Assembly: GCA_022747635.1 (NCBI GenBank)
Contig: JAKTNV010000009.1
Coordinates: 29,880,622 to 29,944,621 of the forward strand
Direction of reading: 5' to 3'
DNA from: Hetaerina americana
Taxonomy: Eukaryota > Arthropoda > Insecta > Odonata > Calopterygidae
Length of the DNA stretch: 64,000 nt
Shown here: positions 21,971 to 32,045 of the stretch, piece by piece
Layout of the letters: each line of letters starts with the position of its first letter
How positions within the stretch are numbered: the stretch's first letter is position 1
Translations under genes and position numbers: made by a program
Notes under the pieces: model-generated
The model's database searches: none
What the model was told of the DNA's origin: nothing
What the model saw: the letters and a program-made list of their open reading frames with translations, nothing else

Positions 21971-22861
21971 AGATTGTATTCCATATTCCTCTCGATTAGT
22001 GATGCCATTACTATAATGGCATCACGCGTGCCTCTCCTCTTCCTAAACCCACAATGGTCATCCCCTAAGTAATCAGGTATCTTCTTATTGATAATCCTGA
22101 GAACCACCAAAGCTGCGTACGAAATTAAACTTTTTGTTCTGTTGCCATCGCATGATGTAGAACTTCCTTAGCCCAAAAAGGAACTAACACTGATATGATG
22201 AAGTCTTCTAGCCAAAATCCTTCTTAATAAATGCTACGATTTGGTCCATAGAAACTCTTTGTCTTGCATGTTCCTAAACTATTCAGTAGTTCCACCCCCA
22301 CGGCCTTATTTGATTTCTAATCCCTTAATACTCTTTCCATACCGCCATCGAGTAAGCCTGGATCTAACTTATCCTCATCTATGTCATATTATCTTTCTAT
22401 GTCTAGGTTTGCTGGCGTAATGTCTTCACCATCTAGGGCTTCTATAATATTCCTTGAGTACAGTCATCAGTCTTGGATATCCTCTGGTTCAACTAATATT
22501 TTTCTGGGTTATCTTTGATCGTTGTGACAGAGTTTCCCTTCTATCTTCCTGACAGGATTTTAACCTTCCTGTGTGGCACACCAATATTAAACTTCCTCTA
22601 CAAACTCTTTACATCCTCGCATTGAGGCTACCACCATGCTTCTTTTGCTCTAAAATTTACCGGCCTTAGTTTATTATTAAACGTTTTACACTTACTTCTA
22701 CCTGACTGTGTATATTTAATCTTACTTTTCCTCGTCACATAAATCTTTCTAATCATCTCGTTCGTAATCAATGGTTTCCTTGGTCTTTTCCTATTTACAG
22801 TTCCTATAGTTTCGCTTTTAGCTTTCAATATTTCTATTTTTATTGTTGTGAAACTTTTCAT
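21970..22861 (-). pseudogene. Non-LTR retrotransposon reverse transcriptase fragment (LINE 1)
   Basis: Reading leftwards from 22861, the piece 22861-22628 resembles the linker between endonuclease and reverse transcriptase of arthropod endonuclease-RT elements (NRKRPRKPLITNEMIRKIY, then AKEAWW). After a decayed stretch, 22110-21973 gives reverse transcriptase sequence with VVLRIINKK, GFRKRRGTRDAI and MASLIERNMEYN, which precede the first catalytic aspartate block in this group. The frame then runs into SINE-A sequence, so the catalytic YADD region is missing. The endonuclease is also missing: a mariner fragment follows upstream. Stops and frameshifts make it inactive. The clade was not assigned. 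Confidence 0.75.
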
Positions 22862-22870
22862 ATTTTAGTC

Positions 22871-23170
22871 AATCTACCCAGCGTGCCGATGCTTTTGACA
22901 TGTGCAATTCTTTACGAATAATTTTCCTGATGGTTGATGATGGTTGCCAGTTGGTTCAATACAACAAAATCGTCCATTTTCTTTACTGCGGCAGAATCGT
23001 CCGTAAATGATGGTCTGCCAATTCTTAGATCGCCTGTGAGAGGCATGTGGTCATTTTAAAGATTCCTTTTCCACCTCGCAGTTATGTCATATGATGGGCT
23101 ATCATTCCTGTAAACAGTCATTATTTCGTCGTATATTTTCTGGGCACTGTAACCTTCAAATTAAGTTGAA
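22871..23170 (-). pseudogene. mariner transposase N-terminal fragment
   Basis: The minus strand reads through SAQKIYDEIMTVYRNDSPSY, ITARWKRNL, a stop, then RIGRPSFTDDSAAVKKMDDF. After a frameshift it continues ELHMSKASARWV-like sequence ending near 22871. This is the two-part helix-turn-helix DNA-binding region of mariner transposases, with the GRP hinge between the halves. No catalytic core and no terminal repeats were found. It lies between two LINE fragments of the same orientation and belongs to a different mariner lineage from the copies at 6.6 and 37.1 kb. Confidence 0.75.
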
Positions 23171-23349
23171 GTTGAAGCATAATCACACTACAAGCCTCTA
23201 CCTTCTGTGTACTAAAAGTTACTTGGATCTTCGGATTCCTGAAACAAAACATATCAGCATTAATAGCTGTATTTGCAGCATAACGTGCATAAGGGTCAAT
23301 TCATACACAGAATTTTATTCAGATGTCCAGGCCATTTTTAGTAATCATT

Positions 23350-24560
23350 ACTCACAAACGATAAACCCAATTGCATCGTAGTATTACCCAGAATTCTATA
23401 GTCAATCAGACTGTTGATAAGCCATTAATGTAAATTAAGAATAACATCGGCGTACTCTTTATTTGAGCACATCTGAATGCACCAGAATTTTATCGGATAA
23501 GCTGTCTCTCTTATTTTGACTCTTTTCTGTCTCTCTGTAATAAAATCTTCTACCCAATTTGCCACTAGGTTCCAGCTCAATTTTTCTAATCTAATCAATG
23601 AATATTTCAATATTTAAGTGATTTATTACTTCCAATTCTTTAATAAATTCCATCACAATGGCATCTGCCGGCTTATCATGGTTACAAAAATCAGCCAGAT
23701 CTTGAAACGTTTAATCCAATCGTCTGGGTACCATTGCAATAACCCTTTCTAAACCAATGATGACTGGAAGTTACCCAATAGAGTATTTAGCAAGTAGTGT
23801 TTGTTTAATTCGTTACTTTTCTTTCAGCAAACTTTACATGTAGTACTTTCAGGCATACTCGCCCATAAATCCTCTACTGCTACTCTGATTCCACTTTTAA
23901 TGTTTTAAACTATTAATAACTGTCGCCAGTATCTGGTATATATTTGTTATTTATTGCAACGTTAATTAGCCAAAGCAGTTATAGTATGACTTCTATATAC
24001 CCTATCTTAAATACTTCCCTCGTATGACACCCATTCCATTGTTCAATATTTTGACTCTTTTATAGATATCTTTGGAGGATATACTAGGTATATTATATTT
24101 GCGTGTCCCTTGATAGGTCATGTTCTCATGATTTTGACTTCTATATACATTGTCTGCGTTTTCGTTAAAATTGTTCCATTCTTTTGTTTGGACCACTTCT
24201 CTTCCCCGCTTTTCTTTTGAACGCAATTGTAATAGTTATTTGAGATAAACAAGTTATTCATGAACCCATTCCAGGCTTTCCTTTTCTTTATAGTCAGTTT
24301 TTTCCTTATTAATTCAATCAATATTTATACTTAATTTTTTCTTTAAATTATATGATCTTAACTTTATTTTAAAATCCTTATATTGTTATAAAATTCAGCT
24401 TCCGGATTCATATATGGCTTCTTACTTGGAACGAACTCGTTTACTCATTTCATGAATAGTTCCTTAAAATTTTACCACACATCATTTGCTGTTTTCCCTT
24501 TATTGGCCATGTAGTATATTCCTTTTTTAAATACAAAATCTACTTTTACCTGCCTTAAGC
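23350..24560 (-). pseudogene. Decayed non-LTR retrotransposon (LINE 2, Jockey/CR1-like)
   Basis: Read leftwards from about 24560, the order is FVFKKG and GKTANDVW, then VPSKKPYMNPE (about 24430-24395). Next come RKAWNGFMNNLFISNNYYN (about 24290-24210), DKPADAIVMEF (about 23680-23647, the block carrying the first catalytic aspartate) and WVEDFITERQKRVKI with PIKFWCIQM (about 23570-23480). This is the usual order of the endonuclease/RT linker and the RT finger-palm of Jockey/CR1-type LINEs. Many stops and frameshifts break it. The FADD box and the 3' end were not identified, and the 5' endonuclease is absent. Confidence 0.75.
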
Positions 24561-24637
24561 TGATAGATTATTTGGCATTCAGGCTCCTCATATCGATAGA
24601 TCAATTATTTTTCACAGCGGATTTATCACTGTTATCA

Positions 24638-24947
24638 TTTAATAGTACTAGTGGTAGTTTTAGCGAAGGCGGCCGACAGCTAAGGTCATTTGCGCCATTG
24701 GGGATGGATGGGAAAGTAGGAAGGGTGGAGAGAAACCCGGCGTCGGCATTAGCTTACTCTAGTCGATAAGCGCCATGGGGTCCGTAGTTTAACGCCTCAT
24801 CCGACGGACGTCGTACTCACTCAAAGTGCTCTCCACAAAGCACCTCATGTAGAGATCGGGATACTACTGAAAAATATCTGCCGCCTCCGGGATTCGAACC
24901 TGGGCCCTCTTGGTGGGAAGTCTGTACGTTAGCCACCGCCTCATCTA
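24638..24947 (-). repeat. SINE-B (tRNA-headed SINE)
   Basis: On the minus strand the head starts near 24947 with GAGGCGGTGGCTAACG (A-box-like) and has a perfect B-box GGTTCGAATCC (24891-24901). A body follows with ACTACGGACCCCATGG, GCCGGGTTTCTCTCC and GGCGCAAATGACCTTAGC, ending near ACTACCACTAGTACTATT. The body recurs, diverged and in opposite orientation, at 41.9-42.1 kb, which confirms a dispersed family. A complete tRNA cloverleaf cannot be drawn, so it is not a tRNA gene. Confidence 0.75.
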
Positions 24948-26370
24948 ATAAATAAATCACTGTAATAAAGAAACAAATAATCATAGAGTTTCATTCTTAT
25001 TAATGAAAACAATGTTTCCATGGGTGACATTTAACAAACCCTTGAAATAGTATATTGCAGTGGAAAACAAAGAAAATATGTATAACATGTTTGTAAATCA
25101 ATTATTTGACTAATTTTATCAACAATTCAAATGGAAATGTTTCTTAATGACCTATAATCAAATGCTTCACAGCCCGTTTTCAGCATATTTTGTTAAAATT
25201 CATTTTTCTGCACTGCTGGTTGATTCAGGCTTTGCCATTCGACGTAGATTATGACGGTAGTATTCCTGCATCAAACGTTAATAAACTGTAAATAAGGAAT
25301 CACAATCATTTTCAACGATGGGAACCATAATTTAGAACACATGTTTGCACGGGTATGAGGTTCTTCCGCGTATTTTTCGATTAAAGATTGTCAAGGAGGA
25401 AAAAGGACTATGACTGACAATGGAGCGACTGGTGAATTCAACAAAGTTTGATACCCTCAGTACTGGACCCTCCGCTTCCCCCGTTTCTCATGTGACCCCG
25501 CTCTTGTGGAGGATTCTGTGGCGTGGAAAGGGGAATTAATTGAAACTCTTCGAATTGGGTAGGGTTTTATAGGGACAAGGGAGCGATTCGGACGGATGGG
25601 GATGCGTAGCCCATACGGGGGGGAGGGGTGAGGTGCACAATTGAAGAGGAAAAAAGCAAGGCTTTTGGAAGAACCGGAGATGGTTAGAGAAATGGAAAAT
25701 AGAGGAAAAGAAATACTTTTTTCCTTTGCCCGCTCCCTCTTTCCCAATTCGGGCGGGACCTCTATTCCGATTGGTTCCGTGTGAGACCATTGGTGACCTT
25801 ATCCCTTCTCTTCCTGTTCGGGATGTTTACATCTCCAATCTTTCCTCTCCCGCTTCACATTGGAAAGTTTTGGATCGCCCAAAGAGATGCGTATATCAGT
25901 AGTTTCATGGTAGGGCTCCTCATAGACGTTTGTACATAGTACAAATTCGTGTAATGCGCAACATAATAAAGTTACGTACAAAGCCATACAAAATTTCTTG
26001 AAAGACTTTTTTTTACCTTTAAAAAAAATAAAGATAATTTTCTTCTTTAAATATTCTGAATAGTAATGACTCCTTTCAGCACTTAGTATCATCTTTAGTG
26101 TCCTCATACTGAAAATGTTTGCAAGCTACGGACATTAAAGTGAATACGTTTCCACTTTTTTTATATGAAACAAATCCTCTGGGTCTCGCCCATAAATGTT
26201 AACTTTTCTTATTTTGTGCATTCACATGTCACAATCTCGTAATCTAACCTCAAAGCATTGCTGAGCGACTACTTTCGCCTTCTTTAGTACATAATTACGG
26301 CACAGCGGGTTGAATGTACAGTATTGAGTACGTAGGGCATGCGTTAAAGGTAGACTGGTGTGATTTATTT
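24948..26370. other. Unique DNA with a small purine-rich GC patch
   Basis: AT-rich except for about 25440-25800, where the plus strand is G/A-rich with a G run (25618-25627). Open frames of 84-102 codons on the minus strand are low-complexity or basic and not recognisable. Confidence 0.5.
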
Positions 26371-26445
<75 letters not shown>

Positions 26446-26474
26446 CATATATACATATATACATATATACATAT

Positions 26475-26509
<35 letters not shown>

Positions 26510-26538
26510 GATATATATATATATATATATGTACACGT
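26371..26538. repeat. CA/TA compound microsatellite
   Basis: About 22 bp of AC repeat passes into TA repeat, then an ATACATAT-type 8-bp tandem (about 26438-26490), and back to TA. It has the same two-level structure as the tract at 16.95 kb. Y/I/H-rich frames across it are artefacts. Confidence 0.96.
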
Positions 26539-28198
26539 GTAGCTATCCTAGAAAATGTGCGTGTGCGTATTTTGACCCTTATTTACCCTCTATAAGGTTC
26601 ATTTTTATTGCACGCGCGTAAGTTAAGATGCCTAAAATAAGCAAAATATCAAGGTTTTATGGAAGGATCGAAATAGAAGGTACATTTAATCATTTCAACG
26701 AGACTAAAAACCCTTGGAGATCCCTATTGGATTACAAGACCTACTTATAAGTTAATTAATTGGACTTACCAAATTTGATGAATTTTCACCGTGCCAGAAA
26801 CCACCGATTCTGCAGGAGACAGGAATGTTCTCGCAGCATTACGCGGTTAATTTATTTTTCAGGCCTACCTACACATTGTCTATAATTTCTGAACATTAGA
26901 ATTTCTAAACTAGGATCCAAAATTCGTTAAATTACAAACGAATTATTTAAAGCCGAAACGATTAATTAAATATTTCTAATGGAACCGAGCAAAAATCGGG
27001 TCCATCGACTAGAAATTTAGAAAAGTTTATTTTATCGAAAATTATTTCTTTATTCGTTCATCATATGTTTCCCATGCCCTAAATTTCCTCTTTTCCACAA
27101 ATTAACTGAAGAAAATTTACCTAGACTGGAATATATTCATGCTTAGACGATAATAATCGGTCACCTTGTCCCATTGGACTTATGGCCGTCATTATGGACG
27201 ACATGCCTTTTTCTTCGGTCTCAATGTTTGGTTGTCTCATAACCCCTTTCCTACCTTGCGTGTTCTTTACTCCCCCCTGGTATAGGTATAAAGAATCTCC
27301 TCTGAACTTGGTTTCAATTCGGTAGGAGCTCCGTATTAAAAATTAAATTTTCAATTTCACATCGGTTGCATTCCCCAGATACCTATCGTTGTTCATCGTT
27401 TTTTTTTTAATTTACCTATCCTCTCACTCTCATACTTTGTTGCTATAATTCACACGTGTTTCACATGCTTTGATTTTGCATACGTCCTTGGAACCTACTT
27501 TTGGAACAGAATAGATGGGAGGCAGTCTAGGTGGTGATTTGGAAGAATGATCAGGAAGAGAGTAAGGAAAAATTGTTCTAGGTATAGTGCCTATAAGAAC
27601 TCTGTTGATTTTCTTATTTTAGTCTTCCCCTGTCCAATCCGCTTCTTCTCTCCCTTATTCACTGTTAGAGAGAATCGACGAAGTGGCGGTATGAGGAAGG
27701 AAATAAAAGAAATGGGCTCCCATTACGTGTTCCATGCTCTTTTCACCTGGTTTCGAGCAAGGGGCAATATCGAATGCAAAAAATAAGCGCGGAGGGTGAA
27801 TGAGATGACGCAGATTTCGAAATTGCGAGGGTAGGGTTAAGCGGGGTCGGAGCGAGATGATATTGGGTTGGGTGAGAGAGATGGATTGACTGGATGCGCT
27901 GCGTATGCAGTAAAACTCCCTTATATGGAGGCACTGGATACCAAGGAGTTTTCCTCGTCATAGTCGTCATACTAAGCTCACCATTAGGTGTAGAAAACCG
28001 ATCGTAGTATAGGTGTTCGGTGAAAATAGGGACTAAGCAATACTTTACTTCTACGAGCCGACTCCAAATACGCTATTAACTCATATGGAGATTAGAAATT
28101 CCAACTCTACAAATTTTCCAACTCCCTTCATGTAATTGTTAATTCTTTCACCCCCTTATCCAACATTCACATCTCTATGTCAACATTTTCAATTGTCC
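26539..28198. other. AT-rich unique DNA, nothing recognised
   Basis: Open frames are at most 79 codons and no repeat structure was noticed. Confidence 0.55.
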
Positions 28199-28252
28199 AT
28201 TGTCTATCGTCATCTCATCCTCCCCCCCGAGGATAAGATGACGATAGACAAT
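28199..28252. repeat. 24-bp-stem hairpin with C-rich loop
   Basis: The arms 28199-28222 and 28229-28252 are complementary over 24 bp with one mismatch, around a 6-base C loop. The short loop and near-perfect stem resemble a recent inverted duplication more than a microRNA precursor. No flanking duplication was seen. Confidence 0.7.
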
Positions 28253-28270
28253 AGCGATAGATATTATCAT

Positions 28271-28326
28271 TCCCCCCTGCCACACACCTTTTTGGTGGCT
28301 TGCAGGGTATTGATGTAGATATATCC
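28271..28326 (+). repeat. Short dispersed repeat (matches 34.64 kb)
   Basis: The stretch around TTTGGTGGCTTGCAGGGTAT and TGATGTAGATAT resembles AGTTGGCTTGCAAGGTATC with TGTAGATATC at 34.65-34.69 kb. In both places a CCACAC/CCACCTCACACC string precedes it. It is probably a fragment of the same SINE-like family as the 34.6-kb unit. Confidence 0.45.
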
Positions 28327-29704
28327 TAACGTTGACTTTTCCTACCCTCTAATTTCTCACGATAAAACTCTCTCCTTCCTCATTCTGTCTAGTATTTCGT
28401 TTCGGTTCCTTTCTGTTCATTTCATTTCATTTTCATTCTTCTCCTCATTTATATCTCTCTAAGTGCACAATCTGTTTTTATTTATTTCCTCAAATAACTT
28501 TGCAGATCAAAATAAGCGTGCTCATAATGGTTGTGTACCCTTAAATACATGTATACGTAGATGCGGGAGAGATGTCTCTATTGGGGTCTTTTATCGCCCA
28601 CTTTTTTACCTCGCTTCATTTTGACGATATTTTTAATTTCCTTATGTTAATTCTTTTTTTAACCGTCCTCTGTTCGTTTTGGTGCTCTTGTGGATGTCTA
28701 ACTGTCTCTGTTTCGCATCTCTAGCCTGGTAGCCCATCGATTTCTGCGCATGTTACTTAACGTTATGGTCTCTGTGAGTAGTCAAAATGACTATTTTGTG
28801 GCATTTGGAAAGTTTAATAATGTAAGTTAAATAATGTTTTGTAAATTAAAATAAAAAGCACAAAGTAAAAGTAAATCTTCACTCTATCACTTTGACGGTT
28901 AATGTCTCTGGCGTCTTCTCGGCCGAAATAGTGTGAGCGAAAGACAATATATATTGTCTTTGCCCACCATTCTTTTCATTATCAATATTCTCAAAAGCAT
29001 TATTAAAATACATACAATAATAATTTGTAGCTATAGCGATACTTATATTTATTTGAAGATAAAGTCTTGAACTTTGAGATGCGTTGTACGCTAGTGATAA
29101 AAATAATAGCGGGAAAATGCATTATCTGACATTTTCACTCCGAGCGACTTTCCTCAATAGGAACCTTATGCAATATCTAATGCTTAGCGTGCCCATGGAT
29201 CGTTTCCTTAATATCGTAATTAAAATTGCATTATAGATGCCTTTGAAATGAGTTTAATCTTGAGCTGGGCCTTCCGACGGGTGGGAAGCTCCCATTCAAA
29301 AGCGTGCAGTTATTGTGATATGTGTGTTCATGCCAGTTTTCCACGAGCCGGGTAGCATATGTCTGTTTTTTTTTCAATTTTTATATACATTTGGTTTGGA
29401 TTAGTACCCAAATGTTTATACTCATACGATGTTAAATCAACCTCTACTGTCAAGAAGTGGTATTTTCCTTCCACTTACTCACCGGTACATTTTCAAACAT
29501 GACTTTCAGAAATAATTACTTTTTCAAGGCGAAACGTCGTATGGATCGACCATAATGTTGGTACTAAATATCTTGTGTGGCAGCGACGAGAAGTGTATTT
29601 CTGCTCCATGAAATATTTATGCGTAGAGGTCCGTAAATTTAACTAGGAGGTGACATTCCCGAATGTAACCCCACGACCTCGGCATTTTTGTGCTTGTTAT
29701 TAAC
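28327..29704. other. AT-rich unique DNA
   Basis: No gene seen. A GGCGAAACGTCG string at 29530-29541 resembles the segment after the hammerhead-like core in the 17.7-kb unit. On its own this is too short to call a Penelope-like remnant. Confidence 0.5.
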
Positions 29705-29967
29705 AAGTTCGAATGACAAATTCCAAAGAAACTGCGGGAGATGCCTCAACAGTAACTTTTAACGGAGTCATCCGCTAATATGCATTTCAATGCAACAATG
29801 TCATAGTGTAAAAATCATTCGCTATGACTGGGATTCGAACCCAGATCCCTCAATATCCGGTCGAGTGCTTTAGCCACTTAAGCTACCGAGGCGTCCTCTT
29901 AAACTCTGAAATTTTGGGGGTTTTAAAGGAACTAGATGTTGTGACAAAATGCCTAAAGTTCGAATGA
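29705..29967 (-). mobile_element. Complete SINE-A with 12-bp target-site duplication
   Basis: The direct repeat AAGTTCGAATGA flanks the unit at 29705-29716 and 29956-29967, leaving a 239-bp insert. On the minus strand it has a leader of about 57 bp, then a tRNA-like head with the A-box-like TAGCTTAAGTGGC (29873-29885) and a perfect B-box GGTTCGAATCC (29831-29841). The body follows (GAATGATTTTTACACT, GGATGACTCCGTTAAAAG, GGCATCTCCCGCAGTTTC), ending GGAATTTG without a poly(A) tail. The target duplication shows retroposition by a partner LINE. This copy defines the family for the partial copies at 3.7, 6.6-7.3, 14.4 and 21.8 kb. Confidence 0.85.
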
Positions 29968-31637
29968 GTATAAAACATTTCGCATGGCATAATTGAATAT
30001 AAACGCATTCAAATACAAACGTAGCACATCCATATTTGCAACCCACACTTGCTAATGTTCTAACCCATGTATAGCTCTTGCAGTCTTATACATTCTCCCT
30101 CCACCGATTTGGTACCTCACAAAAACCCTCCTCGACGGCCAACGCGTGGGTAATAATGAGGGGTGGTCGATTAGTGGAAGTCTTCCTTAACTCAAATCAT
30201 CCCTTTGCGCTAGGAAATCGATGAGGGATGACGGAGGAGGATGTGGGAGCCTGGGAGAATGGACGGAGGTTAAGGAAGAGATAATTGTATTAAAAAGAGG
30301 AAAGATCTTCAAAAGCTTGTAGTCCACTCTAGACATGCAGGCCACCGTTTAAAAGCATTCAAGTTTTGCCAATTATATCATATGATCCTTTGCAACCTCT
30401 TTCACATCAATCTTAATGCGCAAATAACCAATCTGATTCCTGGTTCACTCACATGACAGTGGAACCTAAAACTAGAACTTAGAAAATAATCGATTGTGAG
30501 TGACAAATACCTCCATCACTCTGACAACTAGTGGATGAAAACATTCAATAAATTTCTTCATGATGCTTGATTTTTTAAGTAATTCCAGTTTAATCTTTGT
30601 AACCAAGCCTTCAGAGCATTATTGTATAATTATTACGTGAATGTATCCATATACAATGCAATTATTTTTTGAGTAATTGTGTAAGGTAACATCACCATGG
30701 CGTAGGCTAATAAAAATTATTATATTTCCTTCCAGAATATATTGCTGTTTTTTTAGGATAGTTTTCATGCGGTTGAGAAATGGGGAAGGTGGTATGGGTG
30801 AGGAATAGGATTGATAAATGTGGTTCTCATGTCTTCGGGTGGGGTCGCTTGGGAGGGGCACAGTTCACTTCCTCCCATGGATGCGCGCGCGGATCTAAAA
30901 GGCGAAGGAAGGCATACGTGCATGGTTGATGCTCATTGGGCTCTTTGGCCGATCGGGATACCGAATCGGTAAGAAAGGCAAGAGCCCAGGAGTGTGCTTT
31001 CATGACGACGGCGAAAGGCTTAAACATTTATCCGACCGAATGCCAAGATCCTCTCCTTCAATCCGCCGGTCGATCCGAGCGATGCCAATCAATGGCATCG
31101 ATGGTCGAGACGCCGGAAGGTTTTTCCGTGTCAAAAGGTTGACAGAATTCCGGGGAATCGGAATTGGAAGTCCGCATTGCTTTGAGGCTAAAATGCACCT
31201 CATTCGAAACGTGGACAATGATATCAAACGTATTTGCCCTCGATATATCTGGAGGGATTATTATCTTCCGCCAATCATTTAAATTGCCCGGATCGAGCAA
31301 TTCATTGATGTTCGCCAGCCAAGAACAGCAAAAAAATATACGATGAACGAATTGCAGTTTGGCTCCTCTTATCTCCGTCCTCTATCTTAATAAAGTCCAT
31401 TATATTCAGTCGAGAAGCCACTCCGGGTCCGGCTAGTAGATAAAAACATTGAGCAATTATTTCAATTGTATCGCAGGGTATCACTGGCTTCCGAGTATCG
31501 ACGGGATGGCAGTTTTTATCGATGAAAAGCATTATTCCGCCAAATGAACCTTTTTGTTAATTAATAGAGGACAGTGCGCCGTGGAAGTCATCACGGAAAT
31601 GTTAGCAAATTGCAAATTCAGCGGCGCAAGTAATCTG
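29968..31637. other. Unique DNA, balanced composition at 30.8-31.5 kb
   Basis: Open frames of 60-118 codons on both strands occur at 30830-31530, where composition is nearly balanced. None has a recognisable domain. The opposed frames overlap, arguing for a compositional effect. No splice structure could be supported. Confidence 0.45.
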
Positions 31638-31672
31638 CACCACCTGATGAGCAGGTAATCACTTCGGTGGTG
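31638..31672. repeat. Small hairpin
   Basis: CACCACC (31638-31644) pairs with GGTGGTG (31666-31672), enclosing a second small stem CCTG/CAGG. Low significance alone. Confidence 0.4.
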
Positions 31673-31959
31673 GATAATTCAAGTGTAATGAAATTGATAC
31701 TTTCCAAATATCAAACCTACCATTTGCTATAAAAATATTTAAATACTGTTATTTGGTGAAAATAAAGGGATCTATTATAAAAGGTATAATAAAGAGAAGG
31801 AAGTCAATTCTGTGTTTATTTCTTTAAAATGTCTCAGCTAAAAATAATAATTTTCCCGTATTTGACGAGAAACAAATTTTTTTAAATATATTCATTGAAA
31901 AAAATCTTATAAGAAGGCCTCTCTCCTTCGATATTAAATAGTGCACGCGTTTCCTTTCT

Positions 31960-32040
31960 CTTGGCTAAAGCTTTCGGGGTTTCGACAATGGCAGACATTC
32001 CAGGTGCGTTTTTATCTTGATAACACCTGGGACTAGCAAT
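31960..32040 (-). repeat. Hairpin with GTCGAAACCCC motif, possible Penelope-like remnant
   Basis: CCAGGTG (32000-32006) pairs with CACCTGG (32024-32030) around an inner TTATC/GATAA stem. On the minus strand the hairpin is followed by TGCCATTGTCGAAACCCCGA. A hairpin followed by GAAAC is the layout seen in the two Penelope-like units here, but the CTGANGA core is not evident. Confidence 0.25.
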
Positions 32041-32045
32041 CAGTT

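Noticed and set aside
24880..24947. Possible tRNA gene with perfect B-box
   Set aside because: The D-arm and acceptor stem do not pair and the downstream body is repeated at 41.9 kb, so it is a SINE.
26371..26538. CRISPR-like or satellite array
   Set aside because: The repeat unit is 2-8 bp with no spacers, so it is a microsatellite.
28199..28252. microRNA precursor
   Set aside because: The loop is only 6 bases, the stem is nearly perfect and too short for a typical animal precursor, and no flanking stem extension was seen.
30926..31282. 118-codon open frame with opposed frames at 30.8-31.5 kb
   Set aside because: No recognisable domain and no consistent splice boundaries; overlapping frames on both strands indicate a compositional effect.
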